35,188 bases of DNA from Paracoccaceae bacterium (GTDB taxonomy: Bacteria > Pseudomonadota > Alphaproteobacteria > Rhodobacterales > Rhodobacteraceae): the NCBI GenBank assembly GCA_020447005.1, contig JAGRDO010000131.1, forward strand, positions 1-35,188, written 5' to 3'. How positions within the stretch are numbered: position 1 is the stretch's first letter; each line of letters begins with the position of its first letter. Below the pieces are notes generated by a model, which was not told where the DNA came from, ran no database searches, and was given only the letters and a program-made list of their open reading frames with translations. This document shows, one piece after another, positions 1 through 7,870 of the stretch. Made by a program: the position numbers and the translations under genes.

Positions 1-308
1 GGCCCTCGCCGCTTGGACAGATGCTGTCGGTCGATTTCTCGACATGGCGCGTTTCGCAATTCCGCTTTGACGGGGCGCGCGAACCCGAAGAGATTTTCCC
101 CGCAATCATCGCGCGCGGAGAGGTCGGGAACAATGATCTGCTGATCGACCTGAGGGCAGAGGATCCCGGCGATCCCGCGCAGCTTTCGCCCGATCCGGGC
201 CAACGCGTGGTGTTTCTCTGCGCAAGCGGGCTGCGGGCGTGGCGTGCGGCGAAGATACTCGCGGACAAATGGCACGGTCGCGTCGCGATCTGCGCGGTGG
301 GATCTTGA
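1..308 (+). CDS. thiF: ThiF/MoeB-like adenylyltransferase, C-terminal part (5' truncated by window)
   Basis: The reading frame is open from the first bases of the window (PSPLGQMLSVDFSTW...) to TGA at 306-308, so only the C-terminus is present. The first part resembles the end of the ThiF/MoeB fold, where the pattern is PL-x-G-x-(L/M)L-x-x-D followed by a short beta strand. The remainder looks like a reduced rhodanese-like module (LLIDLRAEDP, then VVFLCASGLRAWRAAKIL, where a CxSGxR active-site loop is recognisable). Proteins of this family adenylate the C-terminus of ThiS or MoaD so that it can accept sulphur. Only two bases separate it from thiD, which supports a role in thiamine thiazole synthesis rather than molybdopterin synthesis. 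The internal ATG at 21 is not a credible start because the homology continues upstream of it. An alternative is a HesA/MoeB paralogue. Confidence 0.7.
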   Translation, partial: PSPLGQMLSVDFSTWRVSQFRFDGAREPEEIFPAIIARGEVGNNDLLIDLRAEDPGDPAQLSPDPGQRVVFLCASGLRAWRAAKILADKWHGRVAICAVGS

Positions 309-310
309 GC

Positions 311-1033
311 ATGCGCGTGCTCCTGATAGGCGGGACGGATTGCAGCGGCGGAGCCGGACTTGCCCGCGACATCGCCACGGCTGCGGGCATGGGAGCCGAG
401 ACCTGCATTGCGGTCACCGCCGTCACCGCGCAGACCGATGCCCGGGTCACGGCGGTCGAAATGATGCCGCCCGCCCTTGTCGCCGAGCAGATCAGGGCGG
501 CCGGCGGGGTGGACGCGGTCAAGATCGGGATGCTTGGTTCCGCGCCTTCTGTCGCTGCGGTGGCGCGGCACCTGCCCGACGCGCCCCTTGTTCTCGATCC
601 GGTGCTTGCGTCCAGCTCGGGGCGCGCGCTGCTTGACGGTCCCGGCCTTGGGGCGCTGATCGCGGATCTTCTGCCGCGCACCACCCTGCTGACCCCCAAC
701 CTGCCAGAGCTTCGCCGGCTGGCCCGCCATCTGGGCGTGGGCGATGAAGGCGACGAGGCCGCCGCCGTGCGGGCGCTGCTGTCGCGCGGCTGCGGCGCGG
801 TTCTGGTCAAGGGCGGGCATGCCGGGCCGGGGCCTTTCTGCGAGGACAGGCTTTATCTGGCGGACGGGACGATCCGAAGGTTCAGCGGGCCACGCCACGA
901 CATCGCTCTGCGGGGAACCGGCTGCCAGATCGCAAGCGCCATCGCGGTCGGCATCGCCCGGACCGGCGATCTGCGCGCGGCGGTCCATGAGGCGCGAAGC
1001 CTCGTCATGGAGCGGTTTCGAAACGCCGTCTGA
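311..1033 (+). CDS. thiD: Hydroxymethylpyrimidine/phosphomethylpyrimidine kinase
   Basis: ThiD phosphorylates hydroxymethylpyrimidine and its monophosphate in cytosolic thiamine synthesis. The 240-residue product has the ribokinase-like fold. The N-terminal GGTDCSGGAGLARD (about residues 6-19) matches the family's AGSDSSGGAGIQAD loop, LDPVLASSSG matches the VDPVMVATSG strand, and RGTGC (Cys205) matches the catalytic RGTGC-x-L-SSAIA segment near the C-terminus. The ATG at 311 was chosen because the first strand begins right there; an in-frame extension further upstream would overlap the preceding gene and has no homology. It is slightly shorter than typical ThiD (about 260-270). Spacing to the ThiF-like gene is two bases, so they are probably co-transcribed. 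Confidence 0.9.
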   Translation: MRVLLIGGTDCSGGAGLARDIATAAGMGAETCIAVTAVTAQTDARVTAVEMMPPALVAEQIRAAGGVDAVKIGMLGSAPSVAAVARHLPDAPLVLDPVLASSSGRALLDGPGLGALIADLLPRTTLLTPNLPELRRLARHLGVGDEGDEAAAVRALLSRGCGAVLVKGGHAGPGPFCEDRLYLADGTIRRFSGPRHDIALRGTGCQIASAIAVGIARTGDLRAAVHEARSLVMERFRNAV

Positions 1034-1249
1034 CGGCCGGGCCGGGCCGCGCGTACGCTCCGGCGCCCGGATCCCCGGCCCCGGGGGGGCGGTAGGCCCG
1101 CAGGTCCGAAGATCTTCCGCCATCTTCGCCGCGATAAGCAGGGCAAGTGCCCGCAAATCGAGGCGCTGGCCGGGATGGCGAGGGAACCGGGCGCGGGGGC
1201 AAGGCAAGTTCCGCCGCCCCCTACGGCATGGCGACGGGGCGCCCCGGGC

Positions 1250-2323
1250 TCAGGTCGCCAACCCCTTGCCCGGTGCCGCGCCGGCGATCAGATCCGCGAT
1301 CAGATCCGCGGCACGGTCGATATCGGCCCGCGAGACATCGTGATGTGTCACGATGCGGATGGTCACCGGTCCTTCCACATTCACGGCGACGCCGTGGGCC
1401 GAAAGCCGCTTTGCCAGGTCATTGGCCCGGATGCCGGTGTTTTCGAGCCGCAGAAAGACGATATTGGTGAAGCTGTCGGCAGGGTCGACCCCAAGCCCCG
1501 GTATGGCCTTCAATCGTTGCGCGAACCGCGCCGCGTTCTCGTGATCCTCGGCCAGCCGGTCAACGTTGTGATCAAGAGCATAAAGCCCCGCCGCGGCCAT
1601 GATGCCGGACTGGCGCATGGCCCCGCCAAGCCGGTGCTTCCAGATCAGCGCCTCATCGATGAACTCGGCCGGTCCGGCGAGGACGCCACCGAAAGGACAG
1701 CCGAGACCCTTCGACAGATCGATCCAGACACTGTCGCACAGGGCGCCGAAATCCGCCGGCGCGATGCCGGTTGCGACAGACGCGTTCAGCAGGCGCGCCC
1801 CGTCCATATGCAGCGCAAGCCCCGTTTGCCGGGTCAGCCCGGCCAGTTCGGCGATCGCGGCCACGGGCCAGACACGCCCGCCGCCGCGGTTTGTCGTCTG
1901 CTCGATCGTCACGACGCGACTGCGGGGGGACCGATGCCGGGGCGCGCGCAGCAGCGGTTCGACATCCGCCGCCGAAAAGATCCCGGTCGGGGCATGAACG
2001 GGGCGGAACTGCGCCCCGGCCAGCGCCGCGGCCCCGGCCGCCTCGGAGCCGAATACATGGGCGTTGGCGGCACAGATGACCTCGTCCCCCGGGCGGCAAT
2101 GCACCAGAAAGGAAATCTGATTGCACATCGTTCCCGAGGGCAGGAAAAGCGCCTTCTCGTGCCCGAGAAGCTTTGCCACCCGCGCCTCGAGCGCAAGGGT
2201 GGTCGGGTCTTCCCCGCGCTGTTCGTCCCCGACCTCGGCCCGGGCGATGGCCTGGCGCATCCCCTGCGAGGGGCGTGTCGCGGTATCGGACCGCAAATCT
2301 ATCAAACCAACCGTACCAGTCAT
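1250..2323 (-). CDS. ltaE: Low-specificity L-threonine aldolase
   Basis: This PLP enzyme cleaves L-threonine/L-allo-threonine and related beta-hydroxy amino acids to glycine and an aldehyde. The 357-residue product opens with IDLRSDTATRPSQGM, the hallmark N-terminus of the family. LPSGTMCNQI (61-70) is the phosphate-binding turn, His89 in NAHVFG is placed to stack on PLP, HMDGARL (172-178) carries the Asp that pairs with the pyridine nitrogen, and WIDLSKGLGCPFGG holds Schiff-base Lys205. Its ATG overlaps the stop of the upstream ABC ATPase by four bases (ATGA), so it is the last gene of the gntR-aap operon and probably translationally coupled. The context suggests that the imported substrate is a hydroxy-amino acid, which is inference. 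Confidence 0.92.
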   Translation of the reverse strand: MTGTVGLIDLRSDTATRPSQGMRQAIARAEVGDEQRGEDPTTLALEARVAKLLGHEKALFLPSGTMCNQISFLVHCRPGDEVICAANAHVFGSEAAGAAALAGAQFRPVHAPTGIFSAADVEPLLRAPRHRSPRSRVVTIEQTTNRGGGRVWPVAAIAELAGLTRQTGLALHMDGARLLNASVATGIAPADFGALCDSVWIDLSKGLGCPFGGVLAGPAEFIDEALIWKHRLGGAMRQSGIMAAAGLYALDHNVDRLAEDHENAARFAQRLKAIPGLGVDPADSFTNIVFLRLENTGIRANDLAKRLSAHGVAVNVEGPVTIRIVTHHDVSRADIDRAADLIADLIAGAAPGKGLAT

Positions 2324-3090
2324 TCCCGGACCGCGACCCCTTCCAAATGCGCGTCATGTCCGATCTGCCGGACGAACATGCGTGCGCGCTCTGTAGCGGG
2401 GCGGCTGAAGAAGGTCAAAGGCGGAGCGGTCTCGACGATCGCGCCTGCATCCATGAAGATGACAAGGTCCGCGACATTGCGGGCAAAGCCCATCTCATGG
2501 GTCACGACGATCATCGACTGCCCTTCGCGGGCGAGTTCCTCCATGACGTCCAGCACCTCATGCACCATTTCGGGATCGAGCGCCGAGGTCGGTTCGTCGA
2601 ACAGGATGACCTGCGGGCGCATCATCAACGTGCGCGCGATGGCCACGCGCTGTTGCTGGCCACCCGAAAGCTGGCCGGGATATTTTCGCGCCTGATCGCC
2701 AAGCCGCACGCGCTCCAGAAGCTCCAGCGCGCGCCTGTTCGCCTGCTGCTGGGGTTCCCGCCGGCCGGACACCGGGCCGAGCGTCAGGTTTTCGAGTACG
2801 GTCAGATGCGGAAAGAGGTTGAAATGCTGAAATACCATCCCCGTCATCTGGCGGATCTGGCGCAGGCTGGCCGGTGACTGCGACAGTATCGCCCCCGCCA
2901 CCGCGACCTCGCCCTCGGCAAAGCTTTCCAGACCGTTCAGGCACCGGATCAGCGTGGACTTGCCCGACCCCGACGGCCCGCACAGGACGATCTTTTCGCC
3001 CTTCGCCAACGAGAACGACACATCCCGAAGAACGTGATGCTGGCCGAACCACTTGTTCAGGCCAGATACCGATACTGCCTTGACCTCCAT
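2320..3090 (-). CDS. aapP: Polar amino-acid ABC importer, ATP-binding subunit
   Basis: This is the 256-residue cytoplasmic ATPase that powers the AapJQMP-type importer. Visible motifs are Walker A GPSGSGKS (38-45), Q-loop Gln88 in VFQHFNLFPH, ABC signature LSGGQQQR (141-148), Walker B ILFDEP (162-167) and switch His198 in VVTHEMGF. Length and motifs fit the GlnQ/AapP family. The frame stays open well beyond position 3090 through the upstream permease gene, but the conserved N-terminus (VSVSGLNKWFG) and the stop/start overlap TAATG with the permease fix the start at 3090. The last bases overlap the threonine aldolase start. Confidence 0.93.
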   Translation of the reverse strand: MEVKAVSVSGLNKWFGQHHVLRDVSFSLAKGEKIVLCGPSGSGKSTLIRCLNGLESFAEGEVAVAGAILSQSPASLRQIRQMTGMVFQHFNLFPHLTVLENLTLGPVSGRREPQQQANRRALELLERVRLGDQARKYPGQLSGGQQQRVAIARTLMMRPQVILFDEPTSALDPEMVHEVLDVMEELAREGQSMIVVTHEMGFARNVADLVIFMDAGAIVETAPPLTFFSRPATERARMFVRQIGHDAHLEGVAVRE

Positions 3091-4220
3091 TATTTCCCCG
3101 CCTTCCGCAGCCGTGTGAGATGGGCACGTTCCAACGCGCGCCCATAAAGTGACAGACCCGATCCAAACACGAAATAGAGCGCGAAAATAAACAGATAGCC
3201 CTCGGTCGTGTATCGGATCCATTCGGGATCCTGCAGGGCGATCTTCGTGGCGCCCAGCACGTCGAACAGGCCCAGGATCGAAAAGAACGTGGTGTTCTTG
3301 AAGGCCCGCACGATATCGTTGAAAAGCGATGGCAGCGCGGCGGCGATGGCCTGCGGCAGGATCACCTTGCGCAGACGCAGGACATAACTCAGGCCCAGTG
3401 CCTTGGCCGCCTCGTCCTGACCGTTCGGCAGCGATTGCAGCCCGCCCCGGATCGCTTCGGCGGCATAGGCGGCAAAAAACACGATCATGCCGATTTCCGC
3501 GCGCACCAGTTTGTTCACGTTCAACTCGGGCGGCAGGAACAGGGGCAGGATCAGCGCGGCGAAGAACAGCACCACCAGAAGCGGCACGCCGCGGGTGAAC
3601 TCGATAATCCCGGTGCAGAGCGCGGCAAGGATCGGCAGGCGCGACCGCCGGCCAAGCGCCAGCGCCACGGCCAGCGGCAGGCCGCCGGCCACGGTGCCGC
3701 CGAAGATGAGGAAGGTCAGCGGCAGGCCACCCCATTTGTCGGTGCCCACCGGGGTCAGGCCGAAGACGCCGCCGCCCATCAGCAGGATCGAGCCGACGAA
3801 GATCAGCGCCCAGCCGGCCAGACGGATCCGCACCGGAACGAAGCGCAGGGCGGACAAGAGCGCCCAGAAGATCCAGACCCCGACGATCAGCATGCCGCGC
3901 CACTGTTCGTCGTAGGGATAATTGCCGAACAGGATCACCGCGTATTTTTCGGCGATGACGGCCCAGCAGGCGCCGGCCCCGGGCTGGGCGCAGGCGGCCG
4001 CCCCTTCGGGCGCGTACCAGACCGCATCGAGCAGGGCCCACCGGATCGCCGGCCAGAGTATGGCCGCCAGCGCCAGCGCGGCGACCACGGTCACCACGCC
4101 CGCCCCCGGCGACGCGAACAATTGCTGGCGCGTCCGGACGAACCGGGAGGGCGCCGGAGGCGCCGGACGGGCGGCGGCGTTTTCCGCGGCCATCGCGCGG
4201 GACAGGGGCATGGTCGTCAT
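3090..4220 (-). CDS. aapM: Polar amino-acid ABC importer, inner-membrane permease (AapM type)
   Basis: This 376-residue integral membrane subunit forms the translocation path together with AapQ. It has a proline/alanine-rich cytoplasmic N-terminus, a first hydrophobic helix around residues 41-60 and several further membrane segments. The cytoplasmic EAA loop that docks on the ATPase is clear (EAIRGGLQSLPNGQDEAAKALGL... then ILPQAI). The length matches AapM, which is much longer than GlnP/HisM-type permeases (about 220-240) because of extra N-terminal membrane helices. An alternative start three codons inside (ATG 4211) is possible. There are four bases between the aapQ stop and this start, and a one-base overlap with aapP. 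Confidence 0.93.
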   Translation of the reverse strand: MTTMPLSRAMAAENAAARPAPPAPSRFVRTRQQLFASPGAGVVTVVAALALAAILWPAIRWALLDAVWYAPEGAAACAQPGAGACWAVIAEKYAVILFGNYPYDEQWRGMLIVGVWIFWALLSALRFVPVRIRLAGWALIFVGSILLMGGGVFGLTPVGTDKWGGLPLTFLIFGGTVAGGLPLAVALALGRRSRLPILAALCTGIIEFTRGVPLLVVLFFAALILPLFLPPELNVNKLVRAEIGMIVFFAAYAAEAIRGGLQSLPNGQDEAAKALGLSYVLRLRKVILPQAIAAALPSLFNDIVRAFKNTTFFSILGLFDVLGATKIALQDPEWIRYTTEGYLFIFALYFVFGSGLSLYGRALERAHLTRLRKAGK

Positions 4221-4224
4221 GAGA

Positions 4225-5403
4225 TCACCGGCTCGGATACTGGGTCAGTCGGTTGATGAAAGCGGCGCCAAGCCCGACACACAGAGAGATCAGCAGGTAG
4301 GTTCCCGCCATCAGGACAAGGACCTCGATGGTCCGGCCGCTATATGTCAGCGATGTATTGGCGACGCTGAACAGCTCGGGGTAGCCGACCGCCACCCCCA
4401 GCGACGAGTTCTTGAGCAGACTGATATATTGCGCCGCCAGCGGCGGGATGATGATGCGTAGCGCCTGCGGGGCGACCACGCGGACCATGATCTGGCCCTC
4501 GCTCAGGCCGACGGTGCGCGCGGCCTCGATCTGGCCGGCATCGACGCTTTGCACGCCGCCACGCACGATTTCCGCGATGAAGGCGGCGATGTAGAACGAC
4601 AGGCCGAAGTAAAGCGCCATGAATTCGGGCGCGAGGGTCGCGCCGCCGGTATAGTTGAAGCGGCCAAGCTCGGGGACGCTCCAGCCGCGGGGCGCGCCGG
4701 CCGCCAGCCAGACGATCAGAACCGGGCCAAGGACCATCGCCGCGCGCAGCAGCCCAAGGCTTCGCGGCGACATCGCCAGATCGACCCTTTCCCTCAGCTT
4801 GCGCATCACAAGGGTCGAGACGCCGAAGGCCGCGACCAGAACGATCAGCATCAGCGTCAGGACGGAGCCGTTTTCGGGCGCGGGAAGGGTCAGGCCGCGG
4901 TTCGAGGCGAAGATGCCGAAGCCCAGCGACCACGCGTCGCGTACCGGCGGCAGAAGCGCGAAGAAGCTGTACCAGAAGATGATCTGCAAGAGCTGGGGCG
5001 TGTTGCGAAACAGATAGACATAGCTTTGCGCCACGCCGCGCAGGATCGGGTTGCGCGCCAGTGCGGCGACGCCGATCAGGGCGCCCAGCGCCGACGCCGT
5101 CAGGATCGAGACCGCGGATATGACGATGGTGTTTCCGATCGCCGCCGCGAAGGCGCGAAGGTAGCTGTCAGACGGCGTGAAGTTGAAATACCCTTCCCCC
5201 ATCGAGAAGGACGTGGCCTGCGTCAGGAAGCCGAAGCCAGAGGTCATGCCCTGTGCCTGAAGCGCGGCGCGGGCGTTCACCACGAGATAGACGAGCGCCC
5301 CGACAACCGCCGCGACAAGGGCAAGCTGCATGAGGATCGCGCGCGGGCCGCCTTCGCGCAGGCGCACAAGGAACCCGGGGCGGGTAGAAGCAGTGTTCGA
5401 CAC
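4225..5403 (-). CDS. aapQ: Polar amino-acid ABC importer, inner-membrane permease (AapQ type)
   Basis: This 392-residue permease is the partner of AapM. Hydrophobic segments are visible at about residues 23-43, 92-115, 138-152, 181-200, 218-235, 262-280 and 361-384. The EAA loop lies at about 278-312 (IAEIVRGGVQSVDAGQIEAARTVG, then VAPQALR). The long insertion between the first helices and the EAA region is characteristic of AapQ. The start codon appears to be GTG at 5403, preceded by an AAGG-containing stretch. A 73-base gap holding a strong stem-loop separates it from aapJ, whereas the other junctions in this operon are nearly zero. Confidence 0.92.
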   Translation of the reverse strand: MSNTASTRPGFLVRLREGGPRAILMQLALVAAVVGALVYLVVNARAALQAQGMTSGFGFLTQATSFSMGEGYFNFTPSDSYLRAFAAAIGNTIVISAVSILTASALGALIGVAALARNPILRGVAQSYVYLFRNTPQLLQIIFWYSFFALLPPVRDAWSLGFGIFASNRGLTLPAPENGSVLTLMLIVLVAAFGVSTLVMRKLRERVDLAMSPRSLGLLRAAMVLGPVLIVWLAAGAPRGWSVPELGRFNYTGGATLAPEFMALYFGLSFYIAAFIAEIVRGGVQSVDAGQIEAARTVGLSEGQIMVRVVAPQALRIIIPPLAAQYISLLKNSSLGVAVGYPELFSVANTSLTYSGRTIEVLVLMAGTYLLISLCVGLGAAFINRLTQYPSR

Positions 5404-5426
5404 GGAGAAGCGGCCTTATACCTGAT

Positions 5427-5458
5427 CCCTGTCTGCGCGGGAGCAGGCGCAGACAGGG
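5427..5458 (-). promoter_or_regulatory. Stem-loop between aapJ and aapQ
   Basis: This is a perfect 12-bp inverted repeat: CCCTGTCTGCGC at 5427-5438 pairs with GCGCAGACAGGG at 5447-5458 across an 8-base loop. It is not followed by a T-run in the direction of transcription. Known periplasmic-binding-protein operons often place such hairpins just after the binding-protein gene, where they block 3' exonucleases or partially terminate transcription so that the binding protein is made in excess. That role is inferred here from position and structure. Confidence 0.75.
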
Positions 5459-5476
5459 CTGAAGGGTTGACAGAAC

Positions 5477-6496
5477 TCAGAGCGGCGGCGCGTAGAGAAG
5501 ACCGCCATCGCTGTAGAGCGCATTGAGGTTGCGCGGCAGCTTCAGCGGCGAGCCTTCGCCGGCATTCCGGTCGAAGATCTCGCCGTAATTGCCAACCTGC
5601 TTGATCACCTGATAGGCCCAGTCCTTCGCCAGCCCCAGACCTTCGCCGCCCGCATCGTCGGCGCCCAGCAGACGCTTGACGGTGGGGTCGGTGCTGTTGG
5701 CCAGCATGTCGTCGACATTGGCCGAGGTCACGCCGCTTTCTTCGGCCTGAATCAGCGAATAGACGACCCATTGCACGATATCGCGCCACTGGCCGTCGTC
5801 CTGACGTACCACCGGGCCCATCGGGTCCTTGCTGAAAAGCTGCGGCAGGATCACATAGTCATCGGGGTTCGGAGCCACCGAAGCGCGGATCGAGCTCAGC
5901 CCCGAGGACGACTGCACGGCCACGTCGCAACGCCCGCCGAAGAAGGCGGTGTTGATCTCGTTCTGATCCTCGATGACGACGGGGTTCAGCGTGATGCCGT
6001 ATTTGCCCTGGATGTCGGCGACGACACGCTCGGACGTCGATCCGGGCCGCACGCAGACCGTCGCGGCGTCGAGTTGCGAGACTTCGCTGACACCGAGGGC
6101 CTTGGCCACCATGAGCGCCTGACCGTCGTAGAAGGTCGGCGCGACGAAATCGAGCCCCAGATCGGTGTCGCGCGCCCGCGTCCAGGTGGTGTTCGCCACG
6201 GTCAGATCGACTTCGCCGGTCTGCAGGGCCGTCAGACGCGTCTGGTTGGTCGTCTTCAGAAACTGAACCTTCGAGGCATCGCCCAGCACGGCGGCGGCAA
6301 CCGCACGGCAGGTATCGACGTCAATGCCCATCCATGAGCCGTCGCTGGCGACCGAGGAAAAGCCGGGGCGCGCGCCGTTGACGGCGCATTTCACCGTCCC
6401 GTTCGCCTTGACATTGTCGAGCGTGCCGGCCGAAGCCGCACCGGCCGTGGCCGTGAACGCAAGACAGAGAACTGCAGTCAATTTCATTGGTATCAT
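5477..6496 (-). CDS. aapJ: Polar amino-acid ABC importer, periplasmic binding protein (AapJ type)
   Basis: This 339-residue periplasmic receptor feeds AapQMP. A Sec signal peptide is visible (MKLTAVLCLAFTATAGAASA, cleavage near ASA/GTLDNV). The mature protein starts with the family's TLD-x-VKA-x-G-x-x-KCAVN pattern. It contains ligand-domain segments FLKTTNQTRLTALQTGEVDLTVANTTWTRARD (two stretches) and GVTSANVDDM, as in AapJ/BztA-like receptors, which are longer than HisJ types. Either ATG 6496 (MIPMKL) or ATG 6487 (MKL) could be used: a GGAG sits 3 bases before the first and about 12 before the second, so neither is ideal. The gene begins 18 bases after the gntR stop, placing the regulator at the head of the operon. 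Confidence 0.93.
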   Translation of the reverse strand: MIPMKLTAVLCLAFTATAGAASAGTLDNVKANGTVKCAVNGARPGFSSVASDGSWMGIDVDTCRAVAAAVLGDASKVQFLKTTNQTRLTALQTGEVDLTVANTTWTRARDTDLGLDFVAPTFYDGQALMVAKALGVSEVSQLDAATVCVRPGSTSERVVADIQGKYGITLNPVVIEDQNEINTAFFGGRCDVAVQSSSGLSSIRASVAPNPDDYVILPQLFSKDPMGPVVRQDDGQWRDIVQWVVYSLIQAEESGVTSANVDDMLANSTDPTVKRLLGADDAGGEGLGLAKDWAYQVIKQVGNYGEIFDRNAGEGSPLKLPRNLNALYSDGGLLYAPPL

Positions 6497-6514
6497 CCAC
6501 TCCGTTGTTGGTCG

Positions 6515-7189
6515 TTACGTGACTGGGGCCGCCGCCTTGCTTGTGGTGCTGAGGCGAAGGCGAAGTTCGAGCCCCTTCGCGAGGTGCTCTTTCATGCGGG
6601 ACGCGGCCAGATCCGGATCGCCGGCGACCACGGCCTCGAAGATGTCGCGGTGATCCCGCAGGGTTTTGGCCGCGGTCGGAAACGAGAAATAGCGCGGCAG
6701 GTGAAACGCCAGGCGAAAGCGGGTCCGAAACAGCCGGATCGTCTCGGCGGCCACGTCATTGCCGGAAGCTTCCACCAGACGTTCGTGGAATTCCGTTCCC
6801 GCATCGTCGATATCCGCGGGCGAAAAGCTTTCCAGGTCGCGCAGCATGATCTCGAGCTTGGTGCCGATCTGAAGAAACTCGCGCGAGGGAACCTGTCGCG
6901 CGGCATCTGCCGCGACCAGACACTCAAGCGCGGTACGCACCTGATAGATCCGCCTCAGATCGACTTCTTCGACATTGCGAAGAAAGGTGCCGCGCGCGGG
7001 GCGAACCTCGACCACGCCTTCCTGCTCCAGCCGCCGCAAGGCTTCCCTGACCGGCATCCGCCCGATCCCGAAAAGCTCTGACAGGCCGCGCTCGGACAGC
7101 GGCAGCGTGCGGTCGAAGTCGGATCCGAAGATCCGCTCGACGATCAGATCATAGGCGCGCTGGCGCTCGAATTTGAAAGCTTCGCTCAT
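6515..7189 (-). CDS. GntR-family transcriptional regulator, FCD (FadR/VanR-like) subfamily
   Basis: This 224-residue regulator has an N-terminal winged helix (about residues 5-75: ERQRAYDLIVERIF, then LSERGLSELFGIGRMPVREALRRLEQEGVVEVRPARGTF in shorter blocks) and an all-helical FCD effector domain with His residues in FHERLVEASGN, DHRDIFEA and MKEHL. Such regulators usually respond to small carboxylates or amino acids. ATG 7189 was chosen because homology starts there; ATGs further upstream (7207, 7288) add a non-conserved stretch and would run through the palindromic operator candidate. No strong ribosome-binding site is visible for any choice. It is the first gene of the aap-ltaE operon and probably autoregulates it. 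Confidence 0.88.
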   Translation of the reverse strand: MSEAFKFERQRAYDLIVERIFGSDFDRTLPLSERGLSELFGIGRMPVREALRRLEQEGVVEVRPARGTFLRNVEEVDLRRIYQVRTALECLVAADAARQVPSREFLQIGTKLEIMLRDLESFSPADIDDAGTEFHERLVEASGNDVAAETIRLFRTRFRLAFHLPRYFSFPTAAKTLRDHRDIFEAVVAGDPDLAASRMKEHLAKGLELRLRLSTTSKAAAPVT

Positions 7190-7200
7190 GAACCGGATGG

Positions 7201-7220
7201 TAAACATACCGGTATACCAG
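7201..7220 (-). promoter_or_regulatory. Candidate GntR operator in front of the gntR-aap-ltaE operon
   Basis: Two overlapping perfect palindromes, ATACCGGTAT (7206-7215) and GGTATACC (7211-7218), sit 17 to 29 bases upstream of the gntR start. FCD-type GntR regulators typically bind TGGTATACCA-like dyads, so this is a good autoregulatory operator candidate. Assignment to the adjacent regulator is inference from position. Confidence 0.55.
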
Positions 7221-7412
7221 TTGTCCAGATATTTCTTGTCGGCACCGTGGCGCGGTCCCGCACCCCGGCCGCAAGCCATGTTCGTCATCCAAAAACGTCA
7301 GAAATTCCGGCCGTCCCGCGACAGACGGCATCGCATGGCGCCGGCAGGCGGACCCCTGCGCGCGTAACCTTGCGGCGAATCGTTGAGCCGGGCCGCCCGA
7401 TGCGCGCGGTTG

Positions 7413-7787
7413 TCAGTCAGACCTGAGCCTGAAGGCGTCTTGCGCCGCCATAACGTCGCTCCGGTGCCGTTCGACCCATCCCAGAATGGCCTGAAGATGC
7501 GGTTCTAGAGAGCGGCCGAGCGGCGAGATTTCGTAGACGACGGCGACCGGGGCGGTGCTGACCACGCTGCGGGTGATCAGACCGTTCGCCTCCAGCCTGC
7601 GAAGGCATTGCGTAAGCGCCTTTTGCGTGATGCCCTCATTCGCCCGTCTCAGCGCATTGAAGCGCATCGGCCCGTCGCATAGGCAATTCACCACAAGCAG
7701 CGTCCATTTGCTGGTGATCTCGTCGAGGATCCGGCGATTCAGCTCGATATCTTTCGGCGACGAGGCCGCCATGGTGGGTATATTCAC
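7413..7787 (-). CDS. HxlR-family transcriptional regulator
   Basis: This 124-residue winged-helix protein shows the HxlR pattern: SKWTLLVVNCLCDGPMRF (about 26-43), then GITQKALTQCLRRLEANGLITR (recognition helix and wing), and VYEISPLGRSL followed by a final tryptophan helix (ILGWVERH). HxlR proteins are dimeric regulators of redox, aldehyde or drug responses. The start is GTG at 7787, with ATG 7772 (MAASSP) as an alternative; neither has a strong ribosome-binding site. It lacks the cysteine that many redox-sensing HxlR proteins carry just before the first helix. It is divergent from an NmrA-like oxidoreductase, a common pairing in which the regulator represses the enzyme. Confidence 0.9.
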   Translation of the reverse strand: MNIPTMAASSPKDIELNRRILDEITSKWTLLVVNCLCDGPMRFNALRRANEGITQKALTQCLRRLEANGLITRSVVSTAPVAVVYEISPLGRSLEPHLQAILGWVERHRSDVMAAQDAFRLRSD

Positions 7788-7795
7788 TGCTACCA

Positions 7796-7841
7796 GGGCA
7801 CTTTAAGGTGCCCAATTGCATTCAGGTATAATAACTATACC
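7796..7841. promoter_or_regulatory. Divergent hxlR/nmrA promoter-operator region with two dyads
   Basis: There are two perfect inverted repeats in the divergent gap: GGGCAC-N6-GTGCCC (7796-7813) and GGTATA-N5-TATACC (7825-7841). The second contains a perfect plus-strand -10 hexamer TATAAT at 7827-7832, so a bound repressor would block the oxidoreductase promoter. A further GGTATA copy lies at 7777-7782 near the hxlR start. HxlR proteins are known to bind dyads with GTAT/ATAC-type half-sites; that this HxlR binds here is inference. Confidence 0.55.
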
Positions 7842-7870
7842 GCTCTCCTTTCAAGGCAAAGGAGGCTGAA

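Noticed and set aside
1034-1249. Rho-independent terminator between thiD and ltaE
   Set aside because: The region is very GC-rich with short self-complementary runs, but I find no clean stem followed by a T-run.
1175-2695. A 506-codon plus-strand open frame
   Set aside because: It lies antisense to the threonine aldolase and aapP genes, has no recognisable domain, and is the kind of long shadow frame expected in GC-rich DNA.
2320-4041. A single 573-codon minus-strand frame covering the ATPase and most of the AapM gene
   Set aside because: Only the part from 3090 downward is ABC ATPase; the upstream part is arginine/glycine-rich shadow coding of the permease, which is itself in another frame.
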